NCBI RefSeq assembly: GCF_031877795.1
Contig: NC_133933.1
Coordinates: 73,425,730 to 73,489,729 of the forward strand
Origin: Strix aluco
Lineage: Eukaryota; Chordata; Aves; Strigiformes; Strigidae
Length of the DNA: 64,000 bases
Direction of reading: 5' to 3'
Of this stretch, positions 51,736 to 64,000 are shown one piece after another (position 1 is the stretch's first letter; each line of letters opens with the position of its first letter). Position numbers and translations under genes: made by a program. Under the pieces are notes generated by a model. The model was not told the origin of the DNA, made no database searches, and saw only the letters and a program-made list of their open reading frames with translations.

Positions 51736-53139
51736 ATATTTAATATTGATGAAAAATTGTACTATTCAAGTGGGAATATTTTTATATGGATGAAAAAAAG
51801 TCTTCCATATCCCTACTGTGCCTGGCTCTTGAAATTTTTTTCTATTCTACAGAAAAGCAAAAGCAAATATTATTTTAATTTTTTTTTTAACAGAAAAAGC
51901 AAGATTAGACTCCCTCATCTTTACAAGGTCAAAGATGCCTCGTTTTGGTATGTGTAGAAAATGAAGAACCATTTCCATTTGATTTAATCTGTTCTGATAA
52001 AAGCAAAATGGCCTAGATGAAATTACAATGTAGTAGTTGAGATGCGTTTTTTTTTTCCTCCATCCACAATGACATGCTTTCTGAATATACATAAGTGCAC
52101 ATCTATTATCTTCCCTTTTATGCTCTTTATTCTAGCATCTGAATTTCAGATCTTACAAACTCCCATCAGAAACTGAAAGTGGCAAACATGGCAGAGTGAA
52201 AACAGCTACAAAGACTGTAAGAATCTCTCACACATTTACAAAGAACCAGGAAAAGAAAGAAAATTAATCCACTGTATAGTTAATTACAGATAATCTCAAG
52301 TACTAAAATATTCTCAAGTGGAATAGTTTGACACTGAATTACAGACTGCACTGCAAACCCGAATCTATCTATATATATCTCACACTCTGAGGTCTGAAGG
52401 TTTTTCTAAATAATACAAAAATATCTTCATTATTTGACATTTAAAGAAAGGAATAAAAATCCCTGAGTAAGCCAAAGACAACTAATATGTATAACCTCAG
52501 AAAACACACTCAAAACCAAGACTGATTTTAAGGCAGCTTTCAACCTCAGACAGAACACAAATAGAAAACTGATGTGTCACAAAAGAAGAAATCTAATTAA
52601 CAGGTGAATTTGCATTGACAATAGACTTTGAACTTTACTTCTAAATGTCACAGCTTCCCTGCTTAATTTGCAGATCTTAGAAAGGTACTATTTCTACCAT
52701 TAGGACAACAGGGTCAATATGCCCTTAAATTTAAATGGAAATATTAAGTACTTGTTGACCACTATGGTGTGCTTGTATACACTCTTGCAACAACAGCAAA
52801 AAAACAAAACAAGAAAACAAAACCAGAAGCTGGCAGAAACCAAACATACTAGCCAACTACTGTAAGCTGATACTTGTGTTTCCAGGTAAACAAAAATCAT
52901 CAGTTTCTTCCACTGAGGCCTTGAAGTCAAAGTGAGTATGTTAAAACAGCATTGTTGATGGGGCAGAATAGTATTTACTTAAAAATTACAACTAGATTCA
53001 GATTTAATAACAATTTTCAAAGTGGTGCAAAGTACATCCTCTCAAATGATATGCTATTTGCAGGCCTAAATTTTGAAGTCTGTGGACTTTTCAGGACATT
53101 GCCCACCTCCCTGCTTCCCACTCTCCCCATATATATGCA

Positions 53140-53158
53140 AATATATATATATATATAT
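53140..53158. repeat. (AT)n microsatellite
   Basis: About nine AT units, preceded by a shorter interrupted AT stretch. Confidence 0.9.
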
Positions 53159-53295
53159 GCATCTTCAAACACACACACTGAAAGTACCTTCACAGTAAAA
53201 ATCCAATCTTCTTTTCTTTAAGATCAGCTTGTATTTTTAAAGTACAGATATTTCTCTTATTCAGTTCCTTTGTTTCAGTGTTCTGATTACACAAA

Positions 53296-53306
53296 TTTAT
53301 TTTATT
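53296..53306 (-). terminator. Candidate proximal RNF217 poly(A) signal
   Basis: Minus strand reads AATAAAATAAA, two overlapping AATAAA hexamers, about 1.3 kb downstream of the RNF217 stop codon. Use is inferred only. Confidence 0.35.
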
Positions 53307-54605
53307 CTGATTTTTTTAAGTTATATTTGTATGATAAATTTGGATTATAACTGAAAGTGAAAAAATTCTCAGTAGCTGATTCCTACCACTGAATTACATT
53401 GCTCTTGTAGTGATGTGCTGAGAAAGAGGTCTGGTAGCAAACAGTAGTACTCTGAAGTTAGGAAAAAAGAGCAAAGATAGCTATTCTCTTCAGATCTGTA
53501 ACACCCAGGAAGAGAAACACTGGAAGCAGAGAATAAGAATGAAATGGTCTCCTAAGAATTCATGACCCCTCCCCCCTTACCCAAATTCACAGATTTTCCT
53601 CATGAGACATCAGTGGATGCTCTTAAGAGTTATGTAGCCTACTTCAAACAAATGAACTAACAAACAAAACATGCTATTTAGGTTATAAAGTTTCATCAAG
53701 TCAATCTTCACACAACTAGAGTGTAGCACGTGTATTTATGCCAAGTCAGAACAGAAGAGCAGGTTTCCAGCTTCCCTGCAAACACACTTCAGGGATATCT
53801 TGGGACAGGAACAGACCACTGACACTTCTTGTTATCTAAACACTTCAAATTTTTTCTGTACTGGGAGAGTTTCAAAATGCTCCACACCCCACAATCAATA
53901 TTAATAGACTGCCATAAATTAAATACTGAAGTGAAACCAATCAGCATATTTGTAAGTATCACAGAGCTTCAATACTGAGGATATTTCCTTCTGAGGCCCT
54001 GCAGTTTGGCGGTGGTAATCTACACTCTTGCCCACTAGCAGGACTCAGAAGATAACCAGCTGTCGTGCTCTGGCATGTAACAGGGTTTCGGTATGCTGAA
54101 CAGAATGCTGTGTTATGGAAGTTATTTACAGAAGTAGTTTTTAATACCAAAAGTAGTATGCTCAGTATACAGTAAGAGTTCAAACACTTCTAAGCATTTC
54201 CCCCTTAAAGGCCGACACTGAAGTTAAATGGAGCACATGTTAGCAGTTAAATGCTTTCTTCACAGGCCAAATCGGTAGTAGAGTTGTGGCTACAATACAG
54301 ACCTTGATTGTCTAGTTCAGAAGACTCAAAAAACCCCTCCAAAGTAATAATTAAAAAAAAACAACAAACCAAACATTTAAAAAGCAGCAGTCAGGGGGCC
54401 CATCTTGTTCAGAGTGCACCAGAGCAAAGTGGCTTTCTGGTCTGCAGTAGTGTTTTCGGCTGAGGGAAGATGGCAGGAGATCGATCCCCCATTCTTCTTC
54501 CAGGGCGGTGGCTTTGATGCTGTTACCAGCACTGTATTGCTCTGTTGCACAAAGCGCGTATAGCCCTTGCAGGACCAGCTCAGTTCAGGTGAGTAAGGTC
54601 CATCC

Positions 54606-54679
54606 TTACCAGGGCATACCTGTCCGTGACCTTTTCCTCTGCTTTTTACAAAGGCAATAGATAGGAAACACAAATAAAC
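54606..54679 (-). CDS. RNF217: RNF217 last coding exon (C-terminal tail and stop)
   Basis: The final coding exon of RNF217, a membrane-anchored RING-in-between-RING (RBR) E3 ubiquitin ligase reported to target ferroportin and thus affect iron balance. A TTTTGACAG acceptor (ending 54680) precedes the exon. It completes a split Gly codon (G|GT) and continues LFVFPIYCLCKK, then QRKRSRTGMPW and a TAA at 54608-54606. This is the short cytosolic basic tail after the C-terminal membrane helix. The human protein, as I recall it, ends RTGMHW, so the penultimate His is Pro here. A longer open frame overlaps the same DNA in another phase but does not join the upstream exon. Confidence 0.92.
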
Positions 54680-57600
54680 CTGTCAAAAGAAGAAAATAAG
54701 AAGAAAATCATAATTAAATGCAATCCTTTGTGCGTGCATTGTGTTCTTTCAGTGTATGTAGAGTATTCAGATGCAGCTTTCCATGTCTCAAGAGAATTTA
54801 GATAAGGCATTTGGACAAGCAGAAAAACTATTAGCCTGCAACAGTCTCTTCAAAAATGAGTTAAGCTACACTTTGTTTACTTTACAACAAATTCCTGCTA
54901 ACCCTACTTCCATCTCTGATAAATTAATTCCTGAACCACGCTGTTTTGTAGAAGATACAAACTTAAAACTTTTAAAAGCATTTTGGTAATTCTTAGATTT
55001 AAATCCAAGGCTGATTTAACTGAACTAGTTTTCAACCTGTTTTGTATGTAACAGAGGCAGCATGTTATGGCTTTTTAAAAAAAATTTATTTAGTTTTACA
55101 AACATCCTCATCTATTGTGAGGTAATACCAAATGTTTATTCTTGCCTGGGCAGAGAACTATTTATTCTTAAAAGTCTTTTGAGAGAAAGGAAGCTGTAAG
55201 AGGAAAAATAAATAAATAAAATCCGTTTAGTCAAGAGAAAAATAGTTTTTCATAAGAGGTACTCTTTCAAACACAAATGAGAAGGATATCCCCCTTTCTC
55301 TTGCCACCAGCTGACTGAAATGGTGAAAGATCTCCTTTTCAGACACCACTACAGTAACAATATATAACAAAAGACTACTACGGTCACCAGGGTCCTTGCT
55401 TTGTTCAATAGCCTTGTAAATGTTGTAGAATGGTTTTCAGCTATGATACTGAGACTACTTTAACAGTTGTGTTGGCAGAAGATATTGCTGTACTTACCTC
55501 AAAACCAAAACTTTCCTATAAATAATCAAGTGTTTTTGGAACTGCTCATACTGCTGCTCTTGATCACATTATCTGGCCATACCTAGGATGGGACTTCAAT
55601 GACATACTGGGTATTACTGTAATTATCATTATTATATTACTGCAAAACCCTCTTAATTTTCAACATAAGCAAAAGAGTGGGGCTCTTCCCAGCATAATTA
55701 CAGAATCACAGAATAGTTTTGGTTGGAATGGGCCTTAAAGATCATCTAGTTCCAACCCCCCTGCTAGGGGCAGGGACACTTTCCACTACACCAGGTTGCT
55801 CAGAGCCCCGTCCAACCTGGCCTTGAACACTTCCAAGGAGGGGGCAGCCACAACTTCAGGGTCCATCTGGTCCATCTGTCAAATCCATGCCTCTCCAATT
55901 TAGAGACAAGGATGTCATGTGGGACAGTGTCAACTACTTTGCACAAGTTCAGGTAGATGACATCACTTGCTCTTCCCTTATCCCCCAATGCTTTAACCCT
56001 GTCATAGGCGGCCACCAAATCTGTCAGGCATGATTTGCCCTTAATGAAGCCATGTTGGCTGTCACCAGTCGCCTCCTTATTTTCCATGTGCCCTAGCATA
56101 CTTTCCAGGAGGATCCGCTCCATGATCTTGCTGGGCACAGAGGTGAGACTGACTGGCCTGTAGTTCCCCAGGTCGTCTTTTTTTCCCCTTTTTAAATATG
56201 GGGGTTATGTTTCCCCTTTTCCAGTCATCAGGAACTTCCCCGGACTGCCACGACTTCTCAGATATGATGGATAGTGGCTGAGTCCCTTCATCCAAGAGTT
56301 CCCTCAGGACCCACGGAGGCATCTCACCAGGTGCCATGGACTTGTGCACCTTCAGGTTCCTTAGATGCTCTTGAACCTGATCTTCTCCTATAGTGGGAGA
56401 TTCTTCATTCTCCCAGTTCCCACCTTTGCCTTCCATGTCTTGGGCAGTGTGGTTGGATCACTTGCTGGTGAAGACTGAGGCAAAAAAGTCATTGAGTACC
56501 TCAGCCTTCTCCATATCCCAGGTAACCAGATATCTTGTCTCCTTCCAGAGAGGGCCCACACTTTCCCTAGTCTTCCTTTTATCACTGAGGTACCTATACA
56601 AGCTTTTCTTGTTGGCCTTGATGTCCCTGGTCAGATTTAATTCTATCAGGGCTTTGGCTTTCCTAACCTGATCCCTGGCTGCTTGGACAATTTCTCTGTA
56701 TTCCTCCCAGACTAACTGTCCTTGCCTCCACCCTCTGTAGGCTTTCTTTTTGTGTTTGAACTTGTCCAGGAGCTCCTTGTTCACCCATGCAGGCCTCCTG
56801 GCAGCCTTACCTGACTTCCTCTTTGTCGGGATGCATCGCTCCTGAGCTTGGAGGAGGAGATCCTTGAGTATTAACCAGCTTTCTTGGGCCCCTCATCTCT
56901 CCAGGGCTCCAAAGTATACCAGATTGCTGAGCAAGATAAGCTTTACTGGCATTAAGAATATTTTTGGCAAAAAAATGCCACTAAAAAGAATAAATATTTA
57001 AGATCTCTCTCTCTTTTCAGTGAATCCAACTCAGAATATCGATACAGGAAAAAGATATGTATTCTTAGTCTAAATAATGAAATTAATAGCAATATTCCTT
57101 ATTTGGCCAGGTGTAGTCTAGGGAAGCTGTAATGGTATTTTGGTTTTATACTGATTGGTTATGTGCAATCTTATTAATATAAATATCCTGGTATATTTTG
57201 GCTTTATTATATGAAAATAGAGATGCCACAGCCCAACAAGCCTCAAGGCTGGGCATACACTGCAAAATTTTAAAAGGAATAAGTAGTCTGGTGAAGAGTT
57301 GTAAAGCAGCATAATAATCCCCAATTGACATATTACTGCCAACATAAACAGTGGATATGCACTTACATGAGTAAAATTACACATTTATCATTATGGCTTA
57401 TTTAATTTCTGCAGGAGAATTCAGTTAAACCAGGCAAAGAGCAGATTTGCTAGAATAACTACATCCACATTAATACAACCACGTTAAGAGAACATTGATA
57501 CTCTATCAAATGAGTTTACAGTACTGGTTTTTGTGATGGAATGCAATTTGGCAGTCTATGCACTGAATCAGATTTTGAGATTGACTCATCTCAATTTGCT

Positions 57601-58043
57601 GCTTTGTTGTTGTTGCTGCATCTTCAAGCTGGAGGGCTCTTGGGACTATGCCTAGTGCCCCCAAAATCTTACCATGCACATGGCCAAGATCTTAGAATTG
57701 TTGTCCACTGGGGTGATTAAAGGGAGGGTTCAAGTCAGCCAGCCCCCAGGACTAAACTTAAATTACTTGGACCTTTTTATTAGTTTAACTATACTAGTTA
57801 AAGATTTTGGTTCAGAAAACCAAATAAGTGGGGAAAAAAGTAAACCTAACAGGCATAAAATGCAAGTAAGAAAAAAAGATTCTAAACACAATTTTTTTTT
57901 AGAGAAAAGTAATGTGCTTTATACTAAAATGGTATCTATGAAATTTGTACCTTGTGTCCATCTCTGAGATGAAAACACAGAGATGTCATACAGAAAGTCA
58001 CTGCAAAATCAGAATCAGACTCATTCACTTATATAACTCTTAC
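54680..58043 (-). other. RNF217: RNF217 last intron
   Basis: A GTAAGAG donor at 58043 and a TTTTGACAG acceptor at 54680 bound an intron of 3364 bp. It contains the CR1 at 55700-56925. No other exon was recognised inside it. Confidence 0.85.
55700..56925 (-). mobile_element. CR1 LINE with internal deletion (CR1-g)
   Basis: A CR1 in the same orientation as RNF217, inside its last intron. Reading minus: the linker between endonuclease and polymerase ([28 protein letters not shown]), the fingers region ([31 protein letters not shown]), then [14 protein letters not shown] and the motif A block [16 protein letters not shown]. It then jumps at about 55860-55877 to the ORF2 end ([15 protein letters not shown]) and 3' UTR. 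The whole middle of the polymerase, including the FADD motif, is missing. The motif A catalytic Asp is Asn here (YLN for YLD). It ends in the ACAGAATCACAGAAT tail. Not functional. Confidence 0.95.
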
Positions 58044-58115
58044 CTATTACAACAGCTATGGCTCCCAGTGCCAGTCCCAGAACCAGTATTAGGGGTGTAA
58101 TGAGTAGTTTTCCAG
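58044..58115 (-). CDS. RNF217: RNF217 penultimate coding exon (transmembrane helix)
   Basis: A 72-nt exon between a TTGCATTTCAG acceptor (AG at 58117-58116) and a GTAAGAG donor (58043). With the split codons at each end it encodes (A)GKLLITPLILVLG followed by LALGAIAVVI(G), a single hydrophobic helix of about 20 residues that anchors the ligase in the membrane. The matching human segment, from memory, differs at only a few positions, and the joined product reads smoothly into the next exon. The phases (enters after base 1 of a codon, leaves after base 1) fit both neighbours. The exons for RING1, IBR and RING2 are not seen between here and 64000 and must lie further right. Confidence 0.92.
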
Positions 58116-61100
58116 CTGAAATGCAAAATTCATTAAACAATTCAAAGTAGGCATTTTGTTTTTCCCTTTCCAACCATCCATAAATATTTTGATATTGGAC
58201 TCCCAAACACTGGTTCATTTTTTTAATACTTTACCAGGATTCCTATTTGTAAATTCATCCTACAAATCTAACTGGGAGCTATCACCACTCAGCCAGATCC
58301 CTCTCTTTGCCCTTTTCACCCACCACAACTCTTCGAGCACAACTCATTTTGTAAATTAACGGTTAGCTTGCATTTACTTCTGTTTCCATTCTAAAATCCT
58401 TCAGGCATTGACAGAAACATGATAGCTATAAAGCTACTATCGTACAGCTTCTCCAGAATACTACTGTACAGCAACCACCCTGGAAAGATGCCAAGCAAAC
58501 CAGCATCTTTGAGAGTTTATATTAACTCAAGGCGATGAGACCATCACCTCTAAATATGCTTCTGCTTGCTTTAAAAGGCTATGGTGAAGTCCTCCTGTAC
58601 AATTGTGATTTAGGTCTAAATCAAACCACAGCCAAGCCTATTTTGGATCATTATTTAGAAGGACATGTTTCTGCTCTTACATGAGTAAGGCAGCGAGGTT
58701 GTGCAGCACACCAGCTAGAGCATAAGACTCTAAGAACAAATAAAACATGCTCATATTCTTTATTTTTGTTGAGTTCATGATTTGTAGAAATGCATGGAGG
58801 GGAAGGCAGGGTTCCTTCTGAAACACTTAAGCTGAAACTGAACTTTGAATCCAAGTTATCTTTCTCGCGTTGCATGCTTTCAACTGAACGGCAGAATCTC
58901 CCTAGCCATGTTGGCTGAGAGTTTGGATCACAAATGTCATTTGTCTCAGCTGTCTGAAAACACAGCAGGGCAGGCCTTTTTACCAATACACCAGCAGTCT
59001 GATCAGGGATTTGAAATTAAGCGATTTTCTAAGTTAAGCATGTCTTTGAAAGATCACCTCTAGAAATGGAGGAGAAGCAAGTTTGTTACCTCTCTCTAGT
59101 CACTTGTGTCAGATTTCAGTAAAAGGATTACTTCATTCAATGATGATGTAAACCTCTCCATAACCTGAGCCACTAATTTGGGCAGTCTAAAGGAAAAATG
59201 AGATATTTTGAAAATATTTACAACAGTTAAATGAATTGGTCCTTTTCGTGCTCTATTTTGATAGCTTTTAAATTTCATAGGAGTGTTGTGGGTGTGAAAC
59301 ATTAATTCCTAGAAGAAAAAAAATTGGCAAATATTATTTGTATTACTCTAGTTGCTAGGCATCTTAATGGTAACCCTTCTTGGGACTCCACTGTGCTGCA
59401 TTCTATACACACAGAAGTTATCAAATAAATTATTCAAGCGTAGACAGGAGAAGGAATGTAGAATGATGGAAAACCTCAAGAAAAGTCAAAACATGAGCGA
59501 TTAAAAACATTTAAAAACACTACCAGAGCTCTTAACAATTTCAAAGTAAAGCTTATAAAAGATTGTTTTAAGGTATGAACTCGCTTTACTTTACTAATAA
59601 CCATGTAATTAGAATGTTACAAAATCATGACGTTTGGTACCAGAATTATTAAAAACTTAAACCACTGAACTGGTGACTAAGTACACAGAAATAAAGTCTG
59701 CAGAAAGAACTAAGATAGCTTTTGACTGGAATAATTTCTTTGCAGACACAAAGAACAGTTCCTAAGCTAATTCAGTTTAAGAACTTGTTTACTTACACAT
59801 TTGACAAAGTAACTCGGAGCTGAAATAAAGACTGAGTGAGTGCATTTTTCCTTCTGCCTGTGAATGTAAAGTTATGAGTATCGTGTAGTTCCAAGATCTT
59901 ATAGGATAAATTCATCATCACGGGACAGTATCTTCTTTTAGTTATCAATGCATTCTTTCTAAAGGTTACACTTTAAAACCAAAACAAAATACCCTTTCTC
60001 CTTATATATCTACCACATTTAAATCCTTTACCTTTGTAAACTAAAATTAAGGAACAAGTTAACATGAGGTGAACATAACTTGCACAAGCTACCATCAGTA
60101 AAAGTATGAACAGCAGCAATCACTGCAGAGCAGGAGATATGTACCTTTTACTCCAATCATTACCATCAGCATTGTATGAAACATTTATAAAATGCTCCCT
60201 TTTACATGTCTGAATTGAACATTACTTTATATCCAATTCCAGTTCAACACAAATCGTTTGTTGTAGTTTGACGGATTATGAGGCTTTCAATAAGAGGGAA
60301 TCGTGACACACAAGAAATGCTGACGAGACTAAGGATGTCTATTGCAGGCACTAAACTTCCCAATGATCCACTGTCTCACGTCTGTTAGCTCTGAGACTGC
60401 TAGCAGAGAGCGCAAATATAAAACTTGCCTCAGAGCTGAATAAAATCTTAGGTCATTAGTCTATGTGGTGAACTCAGCAGTAGGTTATGATAGCCATTTT
60501 GGTAATGTTCAAAACCTAGTATTTAAAGATAACTTAAAAAGAAATGGTTGTAAACAGAACAAGGTTCAAAAGAGAACCTTTTTTCAATTTTACTCAAATT
60601 AATGGTAAACAATTTATCTACTGGGTTACTCAGCACAAAGATTTAGACATCTGTGGTAATGCAATAACTGTATTTGCAGGTGTCTCAGGGGGGTTGCATC
60701 ACTTGTGATAGAGAGCGATGTTTTTCTGCAAAATGAGGAAAAGTTTAGGGAAACATGACAGAATATTTTTCCTTTGCATAACTTTGAATTTGGTTGCCAG
60801 TTTTATGGAAATGTATACAAAACACCATAACTCCTTAGAGAATTCTTTGTCACGTAGAAAACTAATATAGTAGTTTTAGAAAACAAATTTAGTCACTAGC
60901 ATGAGAAAAAGTTTTGTCTTCCAAGTCTAAATATCATGTTTATGTAACAGAGCCACTAAAAGTATCCACTTACAAATCAGAACAGTCACATCTATGTAGA
61001 TTTAAGTTCTAATACAAGTTTGTATCTGGTTTTAGAGTCCTATCAAGTGTATATAGAATATAGGCAACTTCTTACAAATCAGACTGACTTAAATGAAGGT

Positions 61101-64000
61101 TGGATCCTAGAAATGCATGCTTCCTTCTGCAGAGTTCAAAGCCATGCATACATAAAGTGCATCCTGCACTCTGTCTCGGGACAGGAGCACATTGGATCTG
61201 AAAACATGCTGCTTTCAGAATTCTATTTGAAATGCTGTTTACAATGCAAAAAATGTCATTTGCTTTAGTAGCATCATTACATGTTGTGTCCTGTTATGTA
61301 TCCGTGAAGTACCCGGCAGTTGACTGTGAATATAATTCAAACTGAATTCAGGTGGTACTTAAGTGGCATCTTAAGTACATTTAAGACAAGCCGAACATGT
61401 TTTCCTTTTCTATGCAATTCATCACTAGATATTATAGTTATAACTAAACATTCTGCCTCCAACAACTTAGCCAAATAATTACTATGAGAATGAAATCTCT
61501 AAGTCCACTGGGACTGAAGGATAAAAGCAATTTCAGCTTACTGTACTGGTCACAGGACAAAGTTTCTCTAAAAAATGCTGGCTAAAGAAGGGAGAGAAAT
61601 GTCATCAAATTGAGAGACCACTTCTGCTCCCAGGTTATTTTCTTTTCCCTGTGATTTCTTTTACCTTTACAAAACCACTGGTTTATGAAGAAAAAGTTTA
61701 TGCTGTCATAAATGCTTTTCCCTTATTTTTATTACAGAGCAGTTTGTGATTGTAGGCACGAATGCTTGCTTCTCAACAGAAACCATGACAGCATGCCAGC
61801 CTGCCATGAAGTGTTCTTTCCTTTCTACACACCCCACCCACTCAGATTTAGTAGAAACAGGCCAAAAAACCTTCACTGCTCAAGGCTACAAAATCACCAC
61901 ATTTACTTAAATAAGTACTAACTTCTCCATAGCAAGAAAGTATAAAAAGTCACAGAAGAAAATGTATCTAACAACACCTCCCCAGTCTCTCCCTGACAAT
62001 CAAGGTAATGTTCTCTTAATTTCCACTACTTAGCTAACTAGCAGAAGCATTTTACTACAGGAAATCCAACCTTTATTTCTTGCTACCTGTTACTAAAAGT
62101 TAGAGACTATGCTTTCAATGGTCTATCTGCTACCATCTCCTTTTTCCAACATCTTCTGCTGACTGCCAGAATGGAACCAAAACCAGGCTTGTACACTAAC
62201 ACCTACTGATGATAATGTTCCCCTCTTACCTGATAAAGCCTTAAAATATTTACATTTACAGTTCTAGCTACCAGGACATCTGAGCCCAGGCATGATCCTT
62301 AATTGGAACTAAACATTTCTGGGTTTTCAACTTGATCTTAAATGATTAAGACTAGGAAGCTTAAGTTCAAAACAAAATGGAAAAAAATAAAAGATCATAA
62401 CAAAGAAGAATCTGATGGAGGGTCTATAAAAGATATGAGAAGGTAAGTAAGCTATTATTACTTACTCAATTTCATAACAGAAGTAACCAATGAAATTATC
62501 GGGAACCAATAAAAGCCAGGAGGAATGGAAGTACTTTCTCCACGCAACACATAGTGAAATCCTACAGCCCCTACCAGAGATATTGTGGAAGCCAAAACTT
62601 AAGAACTGTATAAATTGGTGAATGAATGGTGAATTGATAGTTATTAAGCAAAGGTTTAGATACAAACCTTAACTAAGGAAGCGTCCACAACGATTACTGG
62701 AAATAGACAGGGAGTGAGATCTTATTTCTAGTTGGCCACTGCTGGGGACAGACTCACTAGGCAGACCTTTACACTCACCCAATTAACAGGCACAGATCAA
62801 TTCTGTTGAAGTTTTACAAAGATAGCTAATCTTGCCAAATTCCCACCATTCAAGACAACAGAATCCACAAACTGAACTGACACTGTATCACAGTTAGGGA
62901 TTATATTGTCTTGAAAGAAAACTGTCAGGAGATATAATCTTAAAACAATATAATGCCTTCTTAAAAAAACCGTGCACACCCACATGTGTGCTTGTGTGGA
63001 AAAAAGTACAAAAATCTAGACTGACTCACATATGCCGATCATAGCCATAACCTAATCAAATGGAGGAAGAGCAGTGAGCTGAATTCCTGAATTCTAATCT
63101 GATATAAATTGTCGAAGCTTTTATTTTTTGATTTTTCACATGTGAGTTCTGTTAGGGCTCTGGAGTGCTTTGGTAGTTATTCATAAAGTGCATCAGGATC
63201 AATATTTTAATTTAGAGCTCTAGAGGTAACAGGGTCATGAGTGTCAATGCAGAATTCTTTGAATCATTGTCAACTTGGGCGTTAACAAGCCATTGTAAAA
63301 ATGAAGGCAATTACTACATGTGCTGGCAGGTTCAGCTAGCTCTGTCTCTATTCAAATGATGACCATTCCTGTGAAAAATAGCACTGTATGACAGAGGTAG
63401 TCCTGGAGATAAATTTTTAACAGAGAACCCTATGAGAAATTTAAGCTGAGGCTGTAGGCTTTGCTAATCTTTCTTAGTTTACTAATTAAAGGCAAACTAC
63501 AAGTACACTTGCAAACAGGAAATGAAAGTAAAATTATCTTATACCTTCTCTATGCATGTTTTTATAAATATGAACATATACATGTCACCACTGAAGTTTA
63601 ACTCTTATATGCACTTTTGCATTTCTTTACTGCTTCCAAGTCACTGCAAATAAACTAAAACTAAATAAAGCTGTTTCTTTTTAAAAGGGAAAGGTTGTGT
63701 ATTATTGATTCTTGAAATAGGAAACAGGGAAAATAGAAAATAATTTTAATAGTAGTTAGGCACATGCAGTATGTGCATCTGTATTCTGGACTTTGCATGT
63801 GGCATTAAAACATGCCAACTGCCTTATATGTAAATCATTGCACAAATTAAAACAATAATAATGTTATTTTTTGCAGATCTATGTTGTGATAAAACCCACT
63901 TATTTTGTATTTATATCTCCATTGTACATAGCAGGTTTAATCTTGGAATAAAGTTACCCATGATTCTGCATGTGAGCAGCACAGACTTGGTACTATCTCT
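58116..64000 (-). other. RNF217: RNF217 intron (continues beyond the right edge)
   Basis: Sequence upstream of the transmembrane exon. I searched the minus strand for the Cys/His-rich RING2 exon (HMTCSQC-like and CGERYRQL-like motifs) and did not find it, so this is taken as intron. It is AT-rich, with no clear transposon. Short open frames on both strands look like chance. Confidence 0.7.

Larger units (their letters stand above)
51736..54605 (-). other. RNF217: RNF217 proximal 3' UTR (extent uncertain)
   Basis: Sequence directly following the RNF217 stop codon on the minus strand; at least its first part must be 3' UTR. The first convincing poly(A) signal cluster is an overlapping pair of AATAAA hexamers at 53306-53296, about 1.3 kb after the stop. 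The UTR may continue past the CR1 insertion. An (AT)n run lies at 53140-53158. Confidence 0.6.

Noticed and set aside
54377..54673. 98-codon minus-strand open frame over the last RNF217 exon
   Set aside because: It is in the wrong phase relative to the upstream transmembrane exon; the correct phase gives the known RNF217 tail and stops at 54606.
58120..58218. Upstream part of the open frame running into the transmembrane exon
   Set aside because: A clear TTTCAG acceptor at 58117-58116 marks the exon start; residues before it are intron read-through.
59096..59188. Possible minus-strand exon after a TTTCCTTTAG acceptor ending LLKSDTSD and stop
   Set aside because: It has an acceptor-like end but no donor and no similarity to RNF217 or another protein I recognise; it could only be an alternative terminal exon, with no supporting evidence.
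1..64000. tRNA, rRNA, CRISPR, bacterial operon or integrated-phage features
   Set aside because: None seen; the sequence is clearly vertebrate nuclear DNA.

Overview
This window is a vertebrate nuclear segment, almost certainly from a bird. The evidence is several CR1 LINE copies (two of them with the ATTCTGTGATTCTGTGAT-type 3' tail), four avian-style solo LTRs of endogenous retroviruses, a single CpG island in AT-rich sequence, and compact spliced exons of two genes that are neighbours in other amniotes. There are no bacterial features (operons, CRISPR arrays, tRNA clusters). Only a small part of the window is coding.

Two genes are recognised, both on the minus strand. (1) RNF217, a RING-in-between-RING E3 ubiquitin ligase, enters from the right. 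Its last two coding exons lie at 58044-58115 (transmembrane segment) and 54606-54679 (C-terminal tail and stop). Earlier exons are beyond 64000. Its 3' UTR runs leftward from 54605 for an unknown distance. (2) TPD52L1 (tumor protein D52-like 1) starts in the CpG island near 10.25-11.48 kb. Its first coding exon is only 19 nt (10958-10976), ends at a consensus splice donor, and leads into an intron that fills the rest of the window down to base 1. The order and orientation RNF217 then TPD52L1, head to tail, is the arrangement I recall from human chromosome 6q22, and each identification supports the other.

Layout from left to right: 1-10254, TPD52L1 intron 1, with no recognised exon; 10255-11480, CpG island promoter; 11.9-22.6 kb, four solo LTRs (11891-~12711, 13199-13547, 20659-~21264, 22048-22605), all in minus orientation, interleaved with CR1 copies; 22.6-44 kb, a long gene-free stretch with one clear CR1 fragment and a few weak remnants; 44.2-54.6 kb, the candidate long 3' UTR and flank of RNF217, interrupted by a CR1; 54.6-64 kb, the last RNF217 introns, with another CR1.

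I did not find an undescribed biological system. The best leads are regulatory or evolutionary: a solo LTR with an intact TATA box and two octamer-like motifs just upstream of TPD52L1 in the sense direction; the co-oriented LTR cluster; a possible alternative first exon with a G-quadruplex-prone GC-box array in the promoter; an inverted pair of CR1 copies; and a CR1 inside the probable RNF217 3' UTR.
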